Origin: an uncultured Psychrobacter sp.
GTDB lineage: Bacteria > Pseudomonadota > Gammaproteobacteria > Pseudomonadales > Moraxellaceae
Assembly: GCA_947495055.1 (NCBI GenBank)
Contig: CANLXO010000014.1
Span: forward strand, 1 to 64,000
Direction of reading: 5' to 3'
Length of the DNA stretch: 64,000 nt
Position numbers and translations under genes: made by a program. The notes under the pieces are model-generated. The model did no database searches. It was given only the letters and a program-made list of their open reading frames with translations, and was not told the origin of the DNA. This document shows, piece by piece, positions 56,830 to 64,000 of this stretch. Within the stretch, counting starts at the first letter, position 1. Each line of letters begins with the position of its first letter.

Positions 56830-56858
56830 CTTGAACCCACCTTGTCATGCCCCCATTT
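56830..56858 (+). promoter_or_regulatory. Sigma-32 heat-shock promoter of groESL
   Basis: CTTGAAC, 14-base spacer, CCCCATTT: nearly the sigma-32 consensus (CTTGAAA-N14-CCCCATNT), about 120 bases before groS. No CIRCE repeat was seen, so control is probably by sigma-32 alone. Nothing else is noted in the 56532-56990 gap. Confidence 0.85.
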
Positions 56859-56990
56859 TTTGAATCAAGCTCACAGCTTATCTTTTATAACACTACTTTT
56901 ATATAGGTAAGGGTATGTGTTTGACCGATAAGGCTGCTGAGACCCTTGAATCAAACCCATTTAACGCAACCAGAATTTGGAGACATAGTG

Positions 56991-57281
56991 ATGAATATTC
57001 GCCCTTTACATGACCGTATCGTTGTCCGCCGTATAGAAGAAGAAACAAAAACGGCTGGTGGTATCTTACTGCCCGGTTCAGCACAAGAAAAGCCGTCACA
57101 AGGTGAGGTGCTCGCAACAGGTAATGGTCAGATCCGTGACAATGGTGACACCCGCGCGCTAGATGTCAAAACAGGCGACAAAGTCTTGTTCGGTCAGTAC
57201 GCTGGTCAAACGGTTAAAGTTGACGGTGAAGAGCTACTTATTATGAAAGAGTCTGATGTCTTAGGCATCATTGAAGCTTAA
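56991..57281 (+). CDS. groS: Co-chaperonin GroES
   Basis: A 96-residue lid protein of the chaperonin. '[20 protein letters not shown]', the mobile loop '[15 protein letters not shown]' that docks on GroEL, and '[20 protein letters not shown]' are standard. TTGGAG precedes the ATG; 15 residues open upstream are not conserved. Confidence 0.98.
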   Translation: MNIRPLHDRIVVRRIEEETKTAGGILLPGSAQEKPSQGEVLATGNGQIRDNGDTRALDVKTGDKVLFGQYAGQTVKVDGEELLIMKESDVLGIIEA

Positions 57282-57322
57282 TCTTTAATATTCACATAAA
57301 AAATTATTAATTATTGGAGTAA

Positions 57323-58981
<1,659 letters not shown>

Positions 58982-59045
58982 TTTATACCCTTTAACCTGT
59001 ATTGCTTAAGACTATAGTTTTCATCTTATAGTCTTTGTCAAAACA

Positions 59046-59080
59046 AAACCCCGATAGGCTTTGGCTTATCGGGGTTTTTT
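59046..59080. terminator. Terminator after groL
   Basis: ACCCCGATA pairs with TATCGGGGT (an unpaired base in the 3' arm), with A-run and T-run on either side. Confidence 0.88.
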
Positions 59081-59106
59081 ATGTGAGTCTGACAGAATCT
59101 ATAATA

Positions 59107-59907
59107 CTACTGATCCACCGCATCCCTTCTAAACGTCCAAGTGTTGTCATCAGACAATTCATCGACATAATAATAACCTGCCAAATCAAAATCTTTAAGC
59201 TGCTCAGCTTTGGTCAGCTTATGATCCGCCGCGTATTTCACCATTAGACCACGGGCCTTTTTGGCATAAAAGCTGATCACTTTATAGTGACCATTTTTCT
59301 CATCTTCAAAACGTGGCGTAATAATCTGTGCGTCCAAAGCTTTTTTCTTCACTGCTTTAAAATATTCGTTAGAGGCTAGATTAATCAAGACTTTGTCATC
59401 ACTATCTGCCATTTGCTTATTGATGGTATCGGTAATCTGCTCGCCCCAAAACTCATAAAGGTTATCACCGCGCTTATTTTTGAGTTTGGTGCCCATCTCA
59501 AGTCTATACGGTTGGATCAAGTCTAAGGGTTTGATAATGCCATATAATCCTGACAAAATCCCTAAATGCTTATTAACATAGATAGCCGTATCTTTATCCA
59601 TGCCGTACATATCAAGTCCGGTATAGACGTCACCGTCGAATAGGTAGCCGGCGGGTTTGGCATTGTCATTATTAAAGGGCTTGTCCGTATCCCATTGCCA
59701 CTCTTGATTGCGCTTAGCATTTAGCTGCGCTAGATCATCAGAGATGCTCATAAGCTCCTGCAAGTCCATTGGCTCCTTAGTCTTAAGCGATTTCATTAAG
59801 GTCTGCGAGTGCGCAATGAGCTCAGGCTGACTGTAGTAGTTGCCAATGTTCACAGGAACGGCATCAGTCTCATTTAAAGATTTGGCAGGAGAGAGAACAA
59901 AATACAT
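59107..59907 (-). CDS. yaaA: Peroxide stress protein YaaA (DUF328)
   Basis: A 266-residue YaaA protein; in E. coli it lowers free iron and limits oxidative damage during peroxide stress. 'MYFVLSPAKSLNE' opens the family, with 'PAGYLFDGDVYTGLDM', 'LGILSGLYGIIKPLDLIQPY', 'RLEMGTKL', 'LINLASNEYFKAV' and 'VISFYAKKARGLMVKY'. Start at 59907 has AAAGGGAAT before it; 12 residues open upstream are not conserved. A helix-hairpin-helix-like DNA-binding element has been described for the family. Confidence 0.95.
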   Translation of the reverse strand: MYFVLSPAKSLNETDAVPVNIGNYYSQPELIAHSQTLMKSLKTKEPMDLQELMSISDDLAQLNAKRNQEWQWDTDKPFNNDNAKPAGYLFDGDVYTGLDMYGMDKDTAIYVNKHLGILSGLYGIIKPLDLIQPYRLEMGTKLKNKRGDNLYEFWGEQITDTINKQMADSDDKVLINLASNEYFKAVKKKALDAQIITPRFEDEKNGHYKVISFYAKKARGLMVKYAADHKLTKAEQLKDFDLAGYYYVDELSDDNTWTFRRDAVDQ

Positions 59908-60344
59908 AGTGATTCCCTTTAAGTAATAATTATTAGAAAGCAAGGTTGTGAGAACTCAGATAAGTCTTAGATATGCTATAGCACATTTTAGCATGAGTGC
60001 TTTGTTCATGTTCAAAACTGTTATATATTGTCGTCAAAAACCGTGTATATTGGCTTTGAGAGTGACGCAATAATAAAAGTTATGATAGAGGGTCTTTTAG
60101 CTAACTTTTTATTTACTTATGAGTCATCATTAAACAATGATAAGTAGACAATGATGTCTTTATAATAAAGCGAGCTGATGACAGCCACATTATCATTTAT
60201 TTAATTGATAGTTGTCAGAATGATAGTCTTTGATGAGCGCTTAATTTTTTTATGAGTGTTGATCAAAGATTTTTTGCACCATGCGTTTGGTTAATTAAGT
60301 CAAAGCGCATAGGTTGGTTATGTATTGGGATGTAAGGAGACGGT
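59908..60344. other. 437-base gap between yaaA and pntAA
   Basis: Divergent promoters must lie here, but only an isolated TATAAT (60161-60166) without a proper -35 box was found. Short inverted repeats (ATCATT/AATGAT near 60126-60139) are too common to be informative in such AT-rich DNA. No reading frame looks real. Confidence 0.4.
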
Positions 60345-61502
60345 ATGAAAATCGGTGTGATTAGTGCAGATGCCTCGCATGAGAGCCGCGTAGCAATAAC
60401 CCCAGATGCAGTCAAAAAACTGCGTAAGCTTGGGTTTGAGGTGATTATTCAGTCCGGTGCTGGTATCGCGTCTTATTATTCTGACGAGAGCTACCAAACC
60501 GCTGGTGCCACAATCGCAGTAAGTGGTAGCGACGTCATTAGTGATGCGCGTATTATTACCACAGTTAATGACTTGCCAGCTCAGATGGTGGACAGCCTTA
60601 CGACTGGTCAAATCGTCGTCGGTATGCTCGACCCTTATCGCAATACTCAGCTCGACACTTATGCGGCAAAAGGCGCAACGGTTTATGCCATGGAGCTGTT
60701 GCCGCGAACGTTATCGCGCGCGCAGAATATGGATGTGTTGTCCTCGCAAGCCAACTTAGCAGGCTACAAGGCGGTATTGATGGCAGCGAACGAATACTCG
60801 CGTCCATTCCCGATGTTTATGACATCAGCAGGCACAGTCAAGCCTGCCAAAGTCGTTATCTTGGGCGTTGGCGTGGCAGGTTTGCAAGCGATTGCTACGG
60901 CCAAGCGTTTAGGCGCGGTCGTCGAAGCCAGTGACTTGCGTCCAAGTGCTCGCGAGCAAGTTGAGTCATTAGGCGGTAAGTGGCTGGATGTACCGATGAG
61001 CGATGAAGAAGCGCAAAAAGCCAAGTCAACAGGGGGTTATGCGTGGACGCCATCAGAGCAATACATGACCGACCAAGCAGCAGTCGTTGACAAAGCGCTA
61101 AGCGGCGCTGATATCGTCATTACTACTGCGCAAATTCCTGGTCGTAATGCACCGCGTTTAGTGCATAAGGCTACGCTTGACAAAATGAAAGCAGGCTCAG
61201 TGCTTATTGATATGGCAGCGGGTACCGGTGGTAATGTTGAGGGCAGCGTTCCTGACCAAACCATTACTACTGATAATGGCGTACGTATCGTGGGAGCGGC
61301 TAATATTCCATCACAGCTAGCAGCCCAGTCATCAGACTTATACGCCAATAACTTAGTCAACTTTATAACCACGTTAATTCAAGAACCAGCTACAGATGAT
61401 GCCTCATCTCAAGCACTGACACTACATTTAGATATGGAAGATGAGATTCAGGGCGCTTTAGCCGTTACTCACGACGGCCAAGTTCGTCTCGCTCGTCGCT
61501 AA
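60345..61502 (+). CDS. pntAA: NAD(P) transhydrogenase alpha subunit, part 1
   Basis: A 385-residue soluble NAD(H)-binding domain (dI) of the proton-pumping transhydrogenase. 'MKIGVISADASHESRVAITP', 'MELLPRTLSRAQNMDVLSSQ', the dinucleotide fold 'VVILGVGVAGLQAIATAKRL' with 'EASDLRP', and 'VLIDMAAGTGGNVEGS' identify it. The membrane part is a separate gene, unlike the fused PntA of E. coli. Confidence 0.96.
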   Translation: MKIGVISADASHESRVAITPDAVKKLRKLGFEVIIQSGAGIASYYSDESYQTAGATIAVSGSDVISDARIITTVNDLPAQMVDSLTTGQIVVGMLDPYRNTQLDTYAAKGATVYAMELLPRTLSRAQNMDVLSSQANLAGYKAVLMAANEYSRPFPMFMTSAGTVKPAKVVILGVGVAGLQAIATAKRLGAVVEASDLRPSAREQVESLGGKWLDVPMSDEEAQKAKSTGGYAWTPSEQYMTDQAAVVDKALSGADIVITTAQIPGRNAPRLVHKATLDKMKAGSVLIDMAAGTGGNVEGSVPDQTITTDNGVRIVGAANIPSQLAAQSSDLYANNLVNFITTLIQEPATDDASSQALTLHLDMEDEIQGALAVTHDGQVRLARR

Positions 61503-61553
61503 AACTCATGTATTTTAATGTTGTCAGTTACGAATAAATTTTAGGAGGATAAG

Positions 61554-61937
61554 ATGATTGCCACTATTTTAGCCGCAGCGCCAGCAGGTGCGGCAATGGC
61601 TAGCACCCCATTTGTAGCGATTTTTACCGTATTTGTACTCGCTATTTTCGTCGGCTACTACGTGGTTTGGGGCGTCACCCCTGCGCTACATACGCCGCTT
61701 ATGGCAGTGACCAATGCGCTATCGAGTATCGTTATCGTCGGTGCCATGCTACAGACTGTCGTGATTGACGGTTCGGTATTTACCGCGACCAGTATATTAG
61801 GCGCTTTTGCGGTATTTTTAGCCAGCGTCAATATCTTCGGTGGTTTTGCCGTGACTGAGCGTATGCTTGCCATGTTTAAACCCAAACCTAAAAAAGTGGT
61901 CGTAACAGATACTACTGAGAGCGGAGACAACGTATGA
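61554..61937 (+). CDS. pntAB: NAD(P) transhydrogenase alpha subunit, part 2
   Basis: A 127-residue membrane piece (dII) with about four helices: residues ~20-42 ('FVAIFTVFVLAIFVGYYVVW'), ~50-70, ~72-85 and ~88-105. 'VTPALHTPLMAVTNALSSIV' and 'ILGAFAVFLASVNIFGGFAV' with 'TERMLAMFK' are typical. Its stop overlaps the pntB start (ATGA), so the two are coupled. Confidence 0.95.
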   Translation: MIATILAAAPAGAAMASTPFVAIFTVFVLAIFVGYYVVWGVTPALHTPLMAVTNALSSIVIVGAMLQTVVIDGSVFTATSILGAFAVFLASVNIFGGFAVTERMLAMFKPKPKKVVVTDTTESGDNV

Positions 61938-63334
61938 ATAATATCTCAGCTATGATCGCGGCTAATGCGGATTGGTTTTATCTTATCGGTGCTATCTTAT
62001 TTGTTTTAACCTTGCGCGGCCTATCTAGCCCAAAGACGGCGATTCGTGGTAATCGTATGGGTATGGCGGCGATGGCAATTGCTGTGGTTACCACTTTCTT
62101 TTTAGCCGAAGGTCCAATCCTTTGGATGATCGTTGGCGCTATGGTATTAGGCGCAGTAGTCGGTCTATGGAAAGCTAGAACCGTGGCTATGACGCAAATG
62201 CCAGAGACGGTTGCGTTAATGCACTCGTTCGTAGGTCTTGCCGCAGTTGCTATTGCACTAGCGACGGTACTGCATACCGAAGAAGCCTACAGTACGATTA
62301 CTCGCTTGGAGCTGTTTATCGGCTGCTTTATCGGGGCGATTACCTTTTCAGCGTCGTTCTTTGCCTTTGGTAAACTGGCAGCTAAGAGCTGGGCGAAGAC
62401 GGTTACAGGCGGCTGGGTAAAACCCGTTCAAGCGCTCTTGTTTATCGCTATGATAGGGTTTGGCGCGGTCTACTTTATGACCGATTCACTACCTGCTTTT
62501 TATGCGATGACGGTACTTGCTATTGTCTTTGGTTGGATGTGGATTGCGCCTATTGGCGGCGGTGATATGCCAGTGGTGGTTTCACTACTTAACTCATTCT
62601 CAGGTTGGGCGGCAGCAGGTATTGGTTTTACCCTTGGCAACTCTATGCTGATTATCGCAGGCTCGCTCGTCGGCTCATCTGGTGCCATTTTGTCTTACAT
62701 CATGTGTAAGGCTATGAACCGCTCACTACTTAACGTCTTGTTTGGTGGTATGGGTACGACAGCGGTTGCTAGTGGCGATGACGACGGCGCACCTAAGAAC
62801 TATAAGTCAGGCTCAGCTGAGGACGCAGGTTTCCTTATGTCTAATGCTAGCGACGTGATTATCGTACCAGGTTATGGTATGGCACAGGGCCGTGCACAAA
62901 ACGCAGTCAAAGAGCTCTATGAGTTACTAAAAGAAGAAGGCGTCAATGTACGCTTTGCCATTCATCCGGTCGCAGGTCGTATGCCTGGTCACATGAATGT
63001 CCTTTTGGCAGAAGCTGACGTGCCTTATGACGACATTATGGAGATGGATGAGATCAACTCAGACTTTGCCAGTACTGATGTGGTGCTCGTTATCGGGGCC
63101 AACGATGTCGTGAACCCGTCTGCAAAAGATGATCCTGCGTCACCTATCTTTGGTATGCCGATCTTGGAAGTGACCAAAGCACAGACGGTTATGGTCATTA
63201 AGCGTTCAATGAGCACCGGTTATGCAGGCCTTGATAACAGTCTCTTCTACATGGACAAAACCATGATGATTTTTGGTGATGCCAAAAAAATGGTTGAAGA
63301 GATGGTGCGTAGTATCAATGGCGGCGGTCATTAA
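61934..63334 (+). CDS. pntB: NAD(P) transhydrogenase beta subunit
   Basis: A 466-residue subunit: an N-terminal membrane domain of about eight to nine helices (dII) and a C-terminal NADP(H)-binding domain (dIII) from about residue 290. 'LRGLSSPKTAIRGNRMGMAA', 'MPETVALMHSFVGLAAVAIA', 'VPGYGMAQGRAQNAVKEL', 'FAIHPVAGRMPGHMNVLLAE' and 'VIGANDVVNPSAKDDP' mark the family. The complex uses the proton gradient to make NADPH from NADH. Confidence 0.97.
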   Translation: MNNISAMIAANADWFYLIGAILFVLTLRGLSSPKTAIRGNRMGMAAMAIAVVTTFFLAEGPILWMIVGAMVLGAVVGLWKARTVAMTQMPETVALMHSFVGLAAVAIALATVLHTEEAYSTITRLELFIGCFIGAITFSASFFAFGKLAAKSWAKTVTGGWVKPVQALLFIAMIGFGAVYFMTDSLPAFYAMTVLAIVFGWMWIAPIGGGDMPVVVSLLNSFSGWAAAGIGFTLGNSMLIIAGSLVGSSGAILSYIMCKAMNRSLLNVLFGGMGTTAVASGDDDGAPKNYKSGSAEDAGFLMSNASDVIIVPGYGMAQGRAQNAVKELYELLKEEGVNVRFAIHPVAGRMPGHMNVLLAEADVPYDDIMEMDEINSDFASTDVVLVIGANDVVNPSAKDDPASPIFGMPILEVTKAQTVMVIKRSMSTGYAGLDNSLFYMDKTMMIFGDAKKMVEEMVRSINGGGH

Positions 63335-63360
63335 TTTATAAAAGATAGCACACATCAAAG

Positions 63361-63384
63361 AAAGTCACTCAGGTGGCTTTTTTT
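63361..63384 (+). terminator. Terminator after pntB
   Basis: AAAGTCAC pairs with GTGGCTTT (one G-T pair) across a four-base loop and runs into seven T. Confidence 0.85.
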
Positions 63385-63436
63385 GCGTTAAAGTAGGCGG
63401 CATTTAGACACGCCCTAATATAAGAGAGAATGATTT

Positions 63437-63979
63437 ATGAACATGTTGCTCCGTTTTTTTATTATGACCAGTCTGCTCAAACAAGCGCTCAAAAAACAAT
63501 CGGTTAGCGAGACTCTCAGTCAAGAGGTGCTAAGAGCACCAGTTATACGGCACTACCGAGTATTACCGCACGATTTAGGGTTTCGGGATCATCTGCCAAA
63601 TTATCGCTTTTTATCGTTTATTGAGCTTAATGTTACCAAGTGGCTAAGGATCTGCTGCCATCAAAAAGGCATCAAAACTCCTGAGTGGATTGTCGCTATG
63701 CAGGAGATTATTTATCTCAAGCAAATCAAATTCTTGGACAAAATGACTCTAAGAAGCGCGGTGGCAGGCTGGGATAAAAAGTATGTTTATTTTGAGCATC
63801 ACTTCTTTGTAAAAGATCAGTTAATGGCGGTAGGGATGACCAAATTCGTATTTGTAAATAAACAAGGTCAGCAAACGCCAGCGCTATTGGATATGACAGG
63901 CGAGCAGCTGACTGATGTGATCACGACTTGGAATAGCCATCAAGTCGTAGTCAAATCCATGCAAGTACCAAGTGTATGA
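63437..63979 (+). CDS. Hotdog-fold thioesterase-like protein
   Basis: A 180-residue protein resembling 4-hydroxybenzoyl-CoA thioesterase-like (THEM6-type) proteins: 'HYRVLPHDLGFRDHLPNYRF', then 'FIELNVTKWL', 'MQEIIYLKQIKFLDKMTLRS', and 'KYVYFEHHFFVKDQLMAVGM'. In this group the 'D-x-x-x-H-x-x-N' pattern near the start of the fold takes part in thioester hydrolysis; here 'DHLPNYRF' is its likely counterpart. The first ~30 residues are basic and amphipathic. Substrate unknown. Stop is at 63979, just inside the window. Confidence 0.78.
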   Translation: MNMLLRFFIMTSLLKQALKKQSVSETLSQEVLRAPVIRHYRVLPHDLGFRDHLPNYRFLSFIELNVTKWLRICCHQKGIKTPEWIVAMQEIIYLKQIKFLDKMTLRSAVAGWDKKYVYFEHHFFVKDQLMAVGMTKFVFVNKQGQQTPALLDMTGEQLTDVITTWNSHQVVVKSMQVPSV

Positions 63980-64000
63980 TTCAATCATGCTCTAATAAAT

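Overview
The window reads as chromosomal DNA of a Psychrobacter-like gammaproteobacterium (family Moraxellaceae). This is inferred from recognisable protein sequences, from the order yceD-rpmF-fabD-fabG-acpP without plsX or fabH, from gatCAB close to mreBCD, and from a split three-gene transhydrogenase. Nearly everything is conserved core genome. The only clearly accessory stretch is the first ~1.45 kb.

Layout. 1-1460: an AT-rich leftward gene pair (DUF6978-like, DUF1828/1829-like), plus the first codons of a third gene, abutting the 3' end of tRNA-Pro(GGG). 1683-5823: leftward gatC-gatA-(unknown 112-aa gene)-gatB, the tRNA amidotransferase. 6398-11522: rightward mreBCD, maf and rng (cell shape, nucleotide housecleaning, RNA processing). 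11955-26139: a 28-gene ribosomal block (S10, spc and alpha operons) with secY and rpoA. Wide gaps with promoter- or hairpin-like sequence before rplN, rplF and rpsM suggest several transcription units. 26209-27720: leftward yciO and epmC. 27869-31463: yceD-rpmF and fabD-fabG-acpP. 31711-35893: kbp, queG, nnr and a DUF4124 protein.

36672-40141: ilvB-ilvH-ilvC for branched-chain amino acids, preceded by a leader that may encode a Leu-rich peptide followed by a hairpin. 40465-42136: a small membrane protein, a cold-shock protein with a long leader, and a DUF421 protein. 42523-44338: etfBA. 44443-46274: leftward SpoU-type RNA methyltransferase and fructose-1,6-bisphosphatase. 46614-49470: pyrB, a catalytically degenerate dihydroorotase-like gene (pyrC'/pyrX type) and a DUF2127 membrane protein. 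49605-54136: three leftward membrane proteins (CPA1 antiporter, DUF2254, YihY). 54351-55536: wrbA with a DUF2069 gene. 55554-55697: a palindromic repeat-like element. 55791-59907: DUF3108 protein, sigma-32-driven groESL, yaaA. 60345-63334: pntAA-pntAB-pntB. 63437-63979: a hotdog-fold protein.

No CRISPR array, transposase, integrase or rRNA was seen. No clear new multi-gene system is visible. The best candidates for something undescribed are the tRNA-Pro-adjacent DUF6978/DUF1828 pair, the perfect inverted repeat sitting on the rpsM promoter, the palindromic element after the DUF2069 gene, and the ilv leader. Gene functions come from recognition of family motifs by eye; no database search was run.
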